NCBI GenBank assembly: GCA_000727475.1
Contig: KL647303.1
Span: forward strand, 896,408-960,407
DNA from: Sarcocystis neurona
Taxonomy: Eukaryota > Apicomplexa > Conoidasida > Eucoccidiorida > Sarcocystidae
Direction: 5' to 3'
DNA length: 64,000 nucleotides
Position numbers and translations under genes: made by a program. Positions 51,694 to 61,760 of this stretch are shown piece by piece. The number at the start of each line of letters is the position of its first letter. The stretch's first letter is position 1. A model generated the notes under the pieces. The model was given only the letters and a program-made list of their open reading frames with translations. It was not told where the DNA came from and did not search any database.

Positions 51694-52692
51694 ACATATA
51701 TGGATGTGCATATTTGCACATCGGTGAATACGCCTGTATACATACGTGTGCCCACGCCAAGTAAGGCGCCTAGACATACACTTACCATGCGTATATATAT
51801 ATATATATACATACAAAGAGAGGCGTACGTGCAAGTCAGCAAACCCAGACACCCGTCCACTCCTGTAAACGTACACACCTACATATAAAAGCGTACGTAT
51901 ACATGTGAAGTATTTGTAGACATCTCACCCAGCCTGGACAGATATGTGGACACACGTGTAGTCCCCTATGTGCAAATATATATATATATGCATATTAAGC
52001 ATGTATCTAGACTCCTCACCGAGCGTGTGCATCAGCGTACACATACACAGATGTGTATAGAGCTACAAATATATGCACGTATATCTCTATATATATGTGT
52101 ACGTGTATATATATCTGTTCGTGGGTCGTATGCACGTGTGAGAAGATAGACGTGTACGTGTGTACATATATAAATAGGCAGGCGCAGCCACACGTGTACG
52201 TACTCATACCCATCAACCACACACCTGTGTGTCGTAATTTCCTCTGTATATCGGTGGTGCGACGAATTCGGCTTCCCACCCGACGCTATAATGGGGAAAT
52301 GACTTCCTTTTCTTTCCACCTGCTCGGCTCTTTTTCCCTTCCCGTGCCTCCGTCCTTTTTCTTTTTTTTTCTATTTTTGTGTGCCCCCTCCTGCTCCACC
52401 GTCCTCTTCTTCTTTGTTCACTCCCACCGTTCGCTACTCTCTTTTGTCTGCCGTTGTCGCCTGTCGTGTGTCGTCCCCTTCCTTTCTACTGCACACACGG
52501 ACACACGCAGGCCCGAGCCTCCGGCGATTTTTGGTCGAAGCGAGAAGCGACAGCAGCAGCAGCAACAGCAGCAGTAGCATTCACGGAGAAGCAGAAGCAG
52601 AAGAAATGCGACGGCTTCTTTCCACGCGCTGGCCAGGCGCAGCTGTGTCCGAGCTCCCGCTGCTGCCTCTTGATCTCTCCTCAGCCACGTGA
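27855..52692 (+). CDS. MINDY3: MINDY-3 (FAM188A)-type deubiquitinase with N-terminal UIMs
   Basis: Nine exons join in phase: 27855-28896, 30083-31019, 33337-34450, 38475-38986, 42405-42540, 43707-43794, 46157-46276, 48585-48647, 52511-52692; 1,397 residues, stop TGA. Two ubiquitin-interacting motifs lie at about 4-19 (EEDAELQEAIRRSMND) and 328-343. The catalytic region starts near 635 (ELLDIVFGEAG) and follows human MINDY-3 block by block: LVQLHGGPCGLLAAVQ (nucleophile Cys721), SFLFSVLLTRGI, VYGHCSQDLVNLLL with SNVFDGD, RYCEVGS, PLWVVGSSNHYTTLF (His1225), an EF-hand-like pair (1248-1317; first loop DFDRDGNF lacks the usual Glu at position 12), FTVYIYDG and RLLSTRWP. MINDY enzymes cleave ubiquitin chains, with Lys48 preference in characterised members. 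Low-complexity Gln/Ala/Glu inserts lie within the domain in exons 3 and 4. Exon 2's acceptor (30083) is the least certain; 30122 or 30125 also keep phase. The ATG may be preceded by another exon. Confidence 0.9.
28897..30082 (+). other. Deubiquitinase intron 1
   Basis: GTGAGT donor; acceptor AG at 30081-30082 (two other in-phase AGs follow). Pyrimidine-rich throughout and dense in CTG words on the plus strand. A long plus-strand frame runs from exon 1 into it to 29468, but splicing there would give an early stop. Confidence 0.6.
31020..33336 (+). other. Deubiquitinase intron 2
   Basis: GTACAA donor splits a Trp codon (TG, then G), acceptor CTTCCTGCAG. Holds TATA/TATG microsatellites at 31.07-31.3, 31.78-31.82 and 32.95-33.03 kb. 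Confidence 0.75.
34451..38474 (+). other. Deubiquitinase intron 3, microsatellite-packed
   Basis: GTAAAG donor; acceptor GGCCTGCAG after a pyrimidine-rich 400 bases. 34.8-36.9 kb is almost continuous TATG/CACA/TATA microsatellite, yielding a spurious 372-codon minus-strand Tyr/Ile/His/Thr frame. A direct repeat with GAAGCAGCTGCCTCT lies near 35.23 and 35.30 kb, and degenerate 60-70 bp repeats of a TCTGTTCCCCT-like word at 37.08-37.32 kb. Confidence 0.75.
38987..42404 (+). other. Deubiquitinase intron 4
   Basis: GTAAAC donor splitting an Arg codon (CG, then A), acceptor GCGCAG. Contains (GT)n at 40281-40319, further TG runs at 41.65-41.70 kb, CA runs near 41.78 kb, and a long pyrimidine-rich 3' part. 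Open frames at 40.8-41.6 kb are not needed by the protein: exon 4 joins exon 5 with no residues missing against MINDY-3. Confidence 0.75.
40281..40319. repeat. (GT)n microsatellite
   Basis: Nineteen uninterrupted GT units inside intron 4, the longest pure TG run seen in the window. Confidence 0.95.
42541..43706 (+). other. Deubiquitinase intron 5
   Basis: GTAAGC donor, acceptor TTGTGTACAG. The first 450 bases are CAG-rich and open in more than one plus frame (to about 43016), resembling a retained low-complexity exon. The alignment across the exon 5 / exon 6 join has no missing residues, so I treat it as intron. The rest is TATA/TATG microsatellite. Confidence 0.65.
45120..45430. repeat. CAG-rich minisatellites (33-bp and about 41-bp units)
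   Basis: A 33-base unit (AGTAGGGTTGACGCTTGGGA followed by CAG triplets) occurs at about 45361 and 45394. Upstream, an ACCGCAGACGCACGC-like unit recurs at about 45.14 and 45.18 kb. On the minus strand these give a Leu-rich frame with repeated SQASTLLLLL, which I do not regard as coding. Confidence 0.75.
45979..46100. repeat. 40-bp GC-rich minisatellite, about three copies
   Basis: The unit TTGTGTGGGGAACGCGGTGG plus TCCCTGCTGCTGCCGCGCGG repeats at 45981 (two changes), 46021 (full) and 46061 (diverging after 15 bases). It lies in intron 6, about 60 bases before the exon 7 acceptor. Confidence 0.9.
46277..48584 (+). other. Deubiquitinase intron 7
   Basis: GTAATT donor, acceptor CGTCCCCCAG. First half TATA/TATG microsatellite; second half (47.46-48.58 kb) strongly pyrimidine-rich on the plus strand. 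The purine-rich complement shows 238- and 251-codon frames, which are composition effects. A good acceptor-like site near 47.48 kb leads only to out-of-phase or stopped frames. Confidence 0.75.
48648..52510 (+). other. Deubiquitinase intron 8 with assembly gap
   Basis: GTAATC donor, acceptor CACACACGCAG after a 250-base CT-rich tract. 48.98-51.1 kb is among the densest TATA/TATG/ACATA sequence in the window. 49.83-50.2 kb is a GATA/GATAGGTAG-type tract. A run of Ns follows. Confidence 0.75.
51121..51651. other. Assembly gap (531 N)
   Basis: Flanked by pure AT dinucleotides: about 19 units at 51083-51120 and a similar run at 51652-51688. The gap therefore lies inside a (TA)n microsatellite that was not read through. 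Confidence 0.98.
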
Positions 52693-53560
52693 GAATAGCG
52701 ACGCATAGGAGGAGCAGCAGCAGCAACAGCAGCAGGCACAGCCCGAGCGGAAGCTGCAGCACAGCGCGAGCCGTGGCCAGAAACGGACACGCAGGAAGAG
52801 AAGCAGCGAACAGGCGGACAGACAGCAGCAGGACTAACAGCGGCAGCAGTTGCAACAGCAGCAGCAGCAGGTGCAACAGCAGCAACAGCAGGTGCAACAG
52901 CGGCAGCAGGAGGTGGAAGAGCAGCATCTGCGGAGGCGAAGAGGAACGCAGAGAAGGAGGAGGAGGAGAAAAGGAGGAGCAACGGCGTCGTGAGCGCGAC
53001 GGAAGCAGACAAAGGAGGAGGCGAAGATGAATAGGAGGAGAACATGTTGCAGAAGTGCGAGGGTATAGGTAGGACGTCAGGAGTGTACGGCAGAAGGGCG
53101 TCTGAAAAAGCCTGGAGAGGAAAACCTGCGGAGAAGGGGCAGCAGGTGTACGGCAGCGGAGCTGCTGCAGACACGTGCGGCGCCACTTCTCTCGAAGAAG
53201 GAGGGCAACAAAAAGAGCTGGGGGGAACTTGAAGATGCAAAGAAGTAGATGAACAGAAGACACAAAAAACGAGAAAGACGAAGAAAGAGCAGGAAGAGAA
53301 GCAGGGGCGCGACTTGTCGGACAGAGGAGCACGCGTATTCTGCAGACGTTGAAGGGAGGCGCTGCGGTCAAAACGAGGGAAACACGGGGGAAAGAAAAAG
53401 AAAGTTGAAGCGGCGAGAAAAGGAGAATCTGCGAAGAGGAAGCAACTTCAGAAATTACTTAACGGAGAATTTTGTTCTCCGGCGTTACGAAGGGATACGC
53501 GCCACAGGCGTGCGATGACGAGGAAGGAAATACTTGCCGACGAACGCATTTCCGCATCAT
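52693..53560. other. Purine-rich CAG block, likely 3' UTR or flank
   Basis: Directly after the deubiquitinase stop the plus strand is CAG/AGG-rich (repeats of GCAACAGCAGCAGCAG type at 52.71-52.92 kb), then GAAGAG-rich to 53.45 kb. The minus strand gives a 317-codon Leu/Ser-rich frame, which is the complement of CAG repeats. No domain appears on either strand. Confidence 0.5.
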
Positions 53561-56500
53561 CGCAGCCTCCATCTGTAAACCCGCAAGCACACACACACAC
53601 ACACACATGTGTACGCGCGTAGGCAATTCTGTATTTCTATATGTGTACGTACTTGCGTCTTTGTCTGAATAATTCTACGTATCTCCCTTTCCACGAATAT
53701 GTGTACACAGGTATGTCTGGACGGACACCTATCTACTTCGGTGCCTCTGCTTCTTTTTCCTATCTGCCCCTCCCCACACATGCGTATACCTAGGGATTTA
53801 CCCACACATATTCGTATATATGTGTATATATATACATATATATGTTTGTACGTGTGTCCTCGCACAGAATCATCGGTCTCCCTCTTCGTGGGTGTGTATA
53901 CAGATGCATCTACAGACACACCCACGTATGCAGACGTGGATGCGTATGTCTACAGATACGCGGGTGTTCGCACACCGATATGTGAAGAACCGCCTGGTTG
54001 TATACTTCACTCTTCTTCGTATACGACGATCGTGGCACGTCGTCATGCGTGCCTGTCCCTTTCTTGTGCGGTGTTTCACAACATTTTCGACTTTGTGAGC
54101 AGTGCTGGTAAAGAGCCGAACAGGAGAGGCTCTTGATGCACTTGCCTTCTCGCGACGTCTCTACATATGTTCTGGACAGTTGCCAATGTCTGCGCGTAAA
54201 CTTACTCCGTATACAGAGACGCTCGTGTAAAGAGACCGAACAAATGCATATATGTATGTGTGGATAGTTCTCTCGCTCGAATATATTCAGAGAGAGAGAG
54301 GTGCACACGTGCTTGTGTGTCTGTATGTATGCATGGACCTACCAAGATTTATGGGTCTGCTATATATATATGTAGGTGTACATATGTGTGTATGCTGCAT
54401 GTGTGCATATACGCATATAGGTGCATGCAGGTGTATTCTACATATGTATGAAATAGTGCGGACTTGTGTAATTACAAGTGCCTCTAGAAGTACACTCACA
54501 CGCCCATCCATATACATATGTGTGGACTTGGATGTGTTGTACACATCCATACCCATGTACGTATATGTATATGGATGTGGACGTGTTGTACACATCCCGT
54601 ACGTTTTTCGCTGTCCCACCAGTACGACAAACGAGGGTCGTAGTTGAAGAAAGGCAGGTCCGACCGGTGCAGTACAGATACATACGTGTACACCCCTCCA
54701 CGCGTGCATCCGACTCTAAATACATCCACACCTAGACACATACACACACATGCATGCAAATCTGTCCCCCCGTGCATCTACGCCTATGCACGAAGGCGCG
54801 TGTACACGCATGCGACACATCCAAATATATATGTATATATGTATATGTATGCGAGCACGTGTGCACGTATGTTCCACTACATGCGCATGCAGAACCGACG
54901 CAGCGCACATTTCATAGAGGTCTACGTGTATGTCTCTGTACATGTAGAGAATACACGTCGGATGACCGCTCACCTTTACACACACACACACACTTACTCG
55001 TGGATATGTGTCTAGAGGTAGACATGAACAAAGGCGTCTCTGCAATGTATTCATGGTCCACATATCTTTAAAAGTCTCCATGTGTGTAGGGGCGCTCCGG
55101 TGTGAGTGATTCAGTCAGTCGCACGTAAGTGTATGTGTGTCTGTGAGAGGTGGTGGGTCTGCTGCGTGTATTCGTCTTCCTGTAGGAACTCTTTATGTAC
55201 GTTGTGGATAAACATAGAGAGAGCGAGAAAGAGAACGTGGAAGACAGAGCTGCAAAAAGAGATGGATGATTTATTTTGGATACGTGTAGGCATAGTGCAT
55301 GTGTATATTTGTAAGGGTGTGTTTCCACGCACGTATCGATGTATTCCTGCCGAAACTTTAGAAGATTTAGTCGCACTTTGCGTCGGGGCGTGCGCTCACT
55401 TTCAGACTAAGGATAACAGACGCTCCCTCACCCACGCCGCATTAAAATCTTGCCGGGTGCTGCGGAAGTTTAACTAGCGCGATTAACAGAATTATCCATA
55501 TCTCAGAAAAGTCCTCTGATATACCACGTCCTTGTACATATATATCTATAGATACATAAATAAATATATACGCTTCCACGTTACAAGTGTAGCTATTACT
55601 CTGTATACGGCGGTGAGTAAAGACACATGTACTTATCCCTCTATGTGCATATATATATATATATATATGTCTATATAAGCGGAGTTGTACAAGAAAAATA
55701 TCAAGAGCAGCAACTCTGTCCGAATAGGCGATTTTCAGAACATGTGTACGGTCGAAGCCGAGTCTTGCATATGTGGATCCACTGGATTATTACGGTTGGC
55801 GGCCACAGCAACGATTTTGTTCCTTCAGACATACGTACATCTCTTCGTTTTGGAGGAGAGAAGTAAGTACCTAATTTTCCTCATAATATATGTGTTCACG
55901 CGTGTAAAGACGGCGCACTCCGAGGGGTCACCTCTTCACGCGGCCCCTTCGCGTGTACAAGAGGGGCAGAAATCTTACCGAGTGTTGAATTCTGGATGGA
56001 CTGTCTGTTAGCCAGGGCGCGCACACGTACTCAGTCGAGCACGATTCATTTTGCACCATGAATACGCACATAATTACGTACATAATTACCCACGGCTACT
56101 ACGTCTTTCTGAAATTCGTAGACGTGTTTGCGGATGTGTACACGTGTGTGTATGTATAGCTATCTATATTTGGGTGTAGGGGGCTGCAGACGAATACATC
56201 ACTCTCTCTACGTATGTGTACACTCCGCATATGTGTACGTATACGTACACGGATATATGTACGTGTATACTCGCGCACGTGATCGTACACTTAGCTGTAC
56301 AGCTGCACCTGCGCCGACGTGGATACGCACGCACACGTCTCTGCATGCTGCTCAACAGCTTTTGTTGAGTGCTGCCCCCCTCTGGCAGCTCCTGCCTTTA
56401 CAAAGGGACAACGGAAAATTCAGAAACTTCTTGATCTTCTTTTCTCTGCGTGTGGGCGCTTGCCAGGAAAGCCCTACGTTGCTCTTGATTCGAATAGGTA

Positions 56501-58700
56501 GTAGAGAAACCTCTTTTGTGGCGGAAGAAATGTGACACGTTCCCGAACCAGCTGGGAAGGAGAAAATGGCAACGCCGGTATGAATACACGCTTGTTTGAC
56601 TCGTAAAACTAACCTGAAAGCGAAAAGAACAAGTAGGCGGATAGGCACTGCGAGTGTCCGCGTGCAGGTCGCTGACGCCTGCGTACATGAAATACAAGAA
56701 CGAGTTAGACCGTTGGAAACAACCACCGCTCACACGAACCTGGCAGATGTGTCGGCAGAGGAAAAGAAGTACGACGTAAAAATAGCACATAATCACTGAT
56801 TCACGGGCTCGACTCTCACTGATTCTACGTGGGGAGAAGACAGATTGCCAGCCGCTGATGCGTAAGTAGAAAAATTATAATAAAACTGCGTCGAGAAATG
56901 GTTTTCGCCTCTACACCGGGCCACTGCATCTACGAAAGGAAACCTGAATATATCAGAACATACTAAGGACTATGCGTGCGTGTGCCACGCCTTGCGGCGT
57001 GACGAGAACAGCAGCCGAAACTGGTTTCTCATTTCACGTACGCCTTATTAATGCATGAGTACAAGGCAGGGAACGATAAGATATGCTCAAGGAGATGATA
57101 TTGCTGCAGGCGACACGGAGCGTAAAGGCCACCGGAATACACGAAGATTAGGAAACCATATAAGGTGTGGCTCTCTGATGCGGAGGACAGAAGGTACTAT
57201 TTAGAGGATGACTCACAGAGGGACGTGGGTGAAGAGTACTGCTCCACGTAGAAAAAAAACGCACATAGCACAAAGCACCAAAGTCGAACACCACAGGCGC
57301 GACGGGCTGGGCAATGCAGTGCCCTCCACTTGAGGCGACTCGCATCACCATTCACATTCTCACGTGCACTGCGGCTGGTGCTGACCTCACCAGTGGGGAA
57401 AGATAGATGTCTGTCTGTCCGGTCGCCGACGGAGATACACATATTCGTACACGTGTAAGACTTTAGCGTGGACGGCGGATACTCATGCACATAGACACAC
57501 AGTTAGTTTTTAGCACTCCACGTACACACGCGCTCAAACGTTCAGAGGGGATTCTTTGTACCTGACTTTGAATGCATGCAGGCTCCACGAAAGAAGCAGG
57601 CGCACCGGGGTGCAGGGGTGTAAGGCGAAGGGTCGGATCCGCATACCAATATACGACCTTCTTTGCAGCCAAGCGGGTAGAGCGAGCTGAGCGTCGTAAT
57701 GTAGCCACGGTGTTACATGATAAAGACGCTTGCTTACGTTTCTCCAGAATTGTTGTCTTTGTAGAGTAGGTGGGAACGACTTTGAGGCAGGTCCTGAATG
57801 TAAACATAGGACGTGGAATGTTGTGTTGCTATGTCTAGTCGCTTCTGCATTTACAGATTGCGTGGAGTGGTCTCCAGTCTATTTTCACCTGTGTAATAAC
57901 CAGAGTTACCGACATACGACTTGCACAAACCTAGGGTGTAGTGCATTGACAGAGTTAGCAAGGTCACTGCTGTCACATAGCTCACACTCGGTATCTCTGG
58001 CATTCACCACACATCCGCCGCGTGTTTATAGGTACACATGCACGTGCAAGAAAAAGTATTCACGGTGTCTCCAGTGTGCAGTTCCAAACGGTAGATCCTT
58101 ATTTCAGAAGGGAGCCCCTCTACTTACACACATTGCGCATAGACAGCTCTGCTTTCAGGGTTCCTCTTAAATGCCTCGAAGCGCCTACGCAGCTTTTCCA
58201 TGCTTCGGCCTCGGTCACCTGTTTCCTAGGTTTTCTGCGATTCCATCTGTAATGCGTGTAATCTGGGTGCTGACAACGCACACTTGCGTTCGCAGCGTTT
58301 TTAGAACACGCCGCCGATATGCACATAGGCGCTCGCGCGAAGATGTGGATTGTGAGCATAGCTCAAGTGTGTTCAGACCTCCACTCGTGGGTGTCTGTGT
58401 ATATAATATTACGTACGTACAAATATCACGGTGCACCTATTTATGCATCTACAACGATGTGTGATGCCAACACGTGTATGTCGGCCTATTCGAATTTACG
58501 GCTGTCGTCTGTGAACTTCGCAGTTTCCCCGCTAACACAAAGAATAGACTGAAAGTCGACTTGTGTACTCACTTGCCTATGGTAGAGAAGACAACTATTC
58601 ACTGCCGTTTAACATTGAAAAGAAGGAATTGTATGTGTCTACATTCTTAGTGCGCCTCCGCGCAGACTAAGTCGCATCAAGTATTTGGTGATGCACACCG
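53561..58700. other. Spacer with microsatellites to 56.3 kb, then plain sequence
   Basis: CA and TATA/TATG runs at 53.58-56.3 kb. A short palindrome GGATGTGTTGTACACATCC lies at 54530-54548, with a near copy ending at 54596. From 56.4 kb composition returns to repeat-poor DNA like the first 11 kb. Open frames of 70-146 codons (for example 57730-58170, plus) show no domain, no consistent splice sites and no repeats. Confidence 0.45.
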
Positions 58701-58738
58701 TTGATGCGAAGTACAACTGATAGCGCTTTGGTGTTGGA

Positions 58739-58954
58739 ATGGCCGGAGCCGACACGTCAGTGATCTCCGCTTTTGAGAGTACGTCATCTTTTACGGTGGA
58801 CGCTGTGGATTTGGGGAGAGCCGACCGATTCCTTAGCAGAGAGAGAAGAAGGCTCTGCGGCACTCTGTCGCTGCCACAGGAACACATTCTGTTCCCCTAT
58901 AATAGTCTCGTAGTAACCCTGGTGGCAGTGCAAGTTTATCTCCTACTTTTTTAG
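58739..58954 (+). CDS. Possible 71-residue protein with hydrophobic C-terminus
   Basis: ATG at 58739 opens a 71-codon frame ending in SLVVTLVAVQVYLLLF, a 16-19 residue hydrophobic stretch at the very C-terminus, as in tail-anchored or GPI-signal proteins. The preceding part is Ser/Thr/Asp-rich then basic (RERRRL). No homologue is recognised and an opposite-strand frame of similar length overlaps. It may be chance. Confidence 0.15.
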   Translation: MAGADTSVISAFESTSSFTVDAVDLGRADRFLSRERRRLCGTLSLPQEHILFPYNSLVVTLVAVQVYLLLF

Positions 58955-59039
58955 CCATCAAGTTTCTCCACTGTCAACAGTAGTACTAGTGCCAACGGAA
59001 GGAACATGGGCGAACCACTACTTTAGAACAGAGTAGTTG

Positions 59040-59099
59040 TGCTCCGGGGACTGCCACTAATCTACTACAGTGATAGTAGTTGTGGCAGTCCCGGGAGCA
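59040..59099. repeat. Strong inverted repeat (18-bp arms)
   Basis: Left arm 59040-59057 (TGCTCCGGGGACTGCCAC) pairs with right arm 59082-59099 (GTGGCAGTCCCGGGAGCA) at 17 of 18 positions, the exception being a G-G mismatch at the seventh pair. The 24-base loop contains a second stem, CTACTA / TAGTAG. GC-rich arms contrast with the surroundings. It could be a structured RNA, a small inverted-repeat element remnant, or a cruciform site. Confidence 0.85.
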
Positions 59100-59913
59100 G
59101 TATTCGTAGACGGGCCTGGGAGTAGTTACGCAAGATAGGTCCTCATGCACATTTCGTAGTCCTGGGACGCAGACGAATATAATGTGCAGAACTAGCTAAT
59201 GCACAACGGACGCCTGATCAAGCCGAGTTCTCGAGGAGCGGAATAAACGCGTTCCTCCGTTCTACACAGAACCCGTGAACCAGCCGTGCCCCCTGTTTAA
59301 CGTGGAAATCACTCTTGTGTTGAATACGCCTCTCCCGAAAAATGAGAAGAGTCCAAACAACTCAGCTTTGTACCTTCTCCTTTGTGTGTATGTGGTGTGT
59401 GGAATTTCGTCTCCCTTTTCGAGGCACGTCGTCGTATCATTCTTCTCTTCCGGCCGGGCACGCGTACTGCTCTCCCTTCCACACACACGTTACTGCACGC
59501 GCATAAATGCTAATCTACGTTGGTGTCTACACGCCTCTACACACGTTTACGTATGCATACGTATGTACACGGGAGTGTACCGTCCCTTACTTCCCTCCCT
59601 CCATTTTCAACAAGGGCGGCGCTTTACATTTCGATTGTATGTATTGCTCGAAGACACTACAACAAACCTCTTGAAACTTCGCACTTCGGTTCAACTCTGC
59701 TGGCGGTGGCTGTAGGCTGGTGCGTAAACTGAGCGTGCGAGAAATTCCTGCGTTTTGCAAATCAAGAGAGTTTGACAGGTTGCTCTCTCGCACAGAACAC
59801 TGTCGGTCGCAGAGTTGCCGGACTCGCATGCAGCACTGTTGATGTGCAAAACAAGAGAGTAAGGATGCCGGGACAAAGACTTCGCGTCCTCCCCTGCACA
59901 AAACTGCATTCAT

Positions 59914-60433
59914 ATGTGTCCACGCGGGTCATGTATATCATTTTCTTTATCGTCCATCTTTGCCTCCTTTGTACTGCTCACCCTCTTCATGGACGGGGGG
60001 TTCTCGGGCGGGCGGCTGCAAGTGCCGGGCCGGTTTGCACTTTTCTCCGCCACCGTTGACGTATCAGCGGAAGAACCTCACGAAAACAAGTTTTTTTTTC
60101 TCGAACTGACCCAACGGGGTTCAGCACCATCCGGGAAGAATGGTGTGCGTGCCTTGTCTAGAGGCTTTCTTTTGTTCTAATCTCTTCGCCCTTTTTACAG
60201 GGACTTTAAACGCACACGTTCTTACTTGTTATTTCGGTCGCTGTTCTCCCTGTCCGCTCTATGTTGTCTCTCCCCTCTTCCTTTACATTTGCCGTGTAGT
60301 GGCAGCCTCCATTCTCTCCTTCTGCTCAAAAACGCTGATCAGGACTATCTTTCCACACGCTGTAGATCTCCCCACTGCGGCAAAAGAGAACACCTTCCAA
60401 ACATTTACGTCGTTAACTTCTCTTTATCGCTAG
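59914..60433 (+). CDS. Hypothetical secreted or membrane protein, two exons
   Basis: ATG 59914 begins a signal-like segment (hydrophobic SSIFASFVLLTLF at residues 13-25). Exon 1 runs to 60142 (donor GTGTGC); exon 2 runs from 60201, after an excellent acceptor (TCTTCGCCCTTTTTACAG), to TAG at 60431-60433. The join is in phase and gives 153 residues. The middle part (SATVDVSAEEPHENKFFFLE) looks like folded protein; exon 2 has a hydrophobic PLYVVSPLFLYICRVVAAS stretch that could span a membrane. The intron would be only 58 bp, far shorter than others here, which lowers confidence. No family is recognised. An inner ATG at 59989 would remove the signal segment. Confidence 0.28.
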
Positions 60434-60860
60434 CAATCGTCCGTATGAAGCCCTTCGTTGTTTACTTTGCATGCTGGCCCTGTATGACACAGCGTTTCCC
60501 CCGCTGCAGCTGGCAACGCAGATTTCCCTTCTTTCTCACTTAACTGCTGTAAAAGTAAATGCTGCAACGTATCACCCCTTTTCATGTGTCCCGTCAACCC
60601 GGCACTTTCCCGATCTCTTTCCTTTCTGTGAAAGAAATATTGTCAGTGGAAGAGGCCTTCCACAATAACTGTCCACGAGTGTATACAAACACAGCGATAA
60701 AGACGCATACGTACGCATATATCCGTATATACTTGTACGCATCAAAACGTGTATATGTCTCCTCTGCCTCTACCTCCAATCTTCGTTGACGTTCTTTATA
60801 TTAGATTTCACAGCGTTTGCCCTCTCGCGAAAACGAGGGCAGGTCATGGCTCTTCCCGCC
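60434..60860. other. Spacer
   Basis: Repeat-poor DNA with a short TACGTACGCATATATCC microsatellite near 60.71 kb. No supported gene. Confidence 0.5.
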
Positions 60861-61760
60861 GCGCCAGGAGGTGCATCAGCAACACCGCCGGAGGCAGACT
60901 AGCAGCAGCACTAGAGCGGTAGCGGGTGCCTTCCCCGCAGCCCTCCACGTAACAGCAGCATCGGCCTCTAAAGAGCGACAACAGAGGAAGCGCCGCATTC
61001 AACAGAAGCAGCACAAGAAGGCAAACTGAGACGCGCGCAGAGGAACAAGAAGCAACAGCAGCATCCCCCCTGCAGGACAAAAAACAGCTGCAACATACGG
61101 ACCGCGGGGAGAAGACAGCAGGCAACACAGCATATTCAGAGAGGAAGAAGTGGGTGAAGTGTTGGCAGGACAACAGGAGGGTGAGGTCTTCGGTGAACGT
61201 GAAGAAGCAGCAGCGTGAGAGACGCCGACAGCAGGAGCACCAGAGGGGAGAGCAAGACGAAAAAAAGCAGCAGCAGTAGCAGGGAAGAGCTAGACTTCTC
61301 GAGCTTCGCTGAGCAAGGAGGAGCAGCAGACAGACTGGCAGAGAGCAAACGCAACAGAGCCGCTGCAGAAAAAGCCGCTGAGCAGCCGCGACAGTAGGGG
61401 CGGACGGAGCTGCAGGTGCGTCGGCGGAGGGAAGAAGAGCCGCAGCAGCCGGACAGGCACGGAGACAGCAGCAGGAGCAGCAGCAGATGCGGCAGACAAC
61501 ACGGAGAGCAAGAAGAGAGGGCGGAGAAGAAAGGGCTGCGTCGACGGTGCAGCAACAGCAGCAGGAAGAGACACACAAGCAGCACAGCAGCGGGACCGAA
61601 CTGGAGAAGCAGCACAGCAGGAGGAGAAGACGGAGGAGAAATAGCAGCAGCAGCAGCCCAGGAGGATAAAAGGAAGATGAAACTGCAGCAGCAGCAGCAT
61701 CCACACCGTACAGGAAGAAAAACAGCAGTGGTTTACGTGGAAGTTTCCCCATCGAAAAAG
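60861..61760. other. Degenerate CAG block without an intact plus-strand frame
   Basis: Rich in CAG/GCA on the plus strand with stops in every plus frame (for example TAG CAG CAG CAC TAG near 60.9 kb). The minus strand shows a 311-codon Leu/Cys/Ala-rich frame, the complement of CAG repeats. It resembles the blocks at 22.7-24 kb and 52.7-53 kb. Confidence 0.5.

Noticed and set aside
52418..53371. 317-codon minus-strand Leu/Ser-rich frame resembling a membrane protein
   Set aside because: It is the complement of CAG and GAAGAG repeats. CTG codons resist becoming stops, so long Leu-rich frames arise without coding, and it overlaps the last exon of the deubiquitinase.
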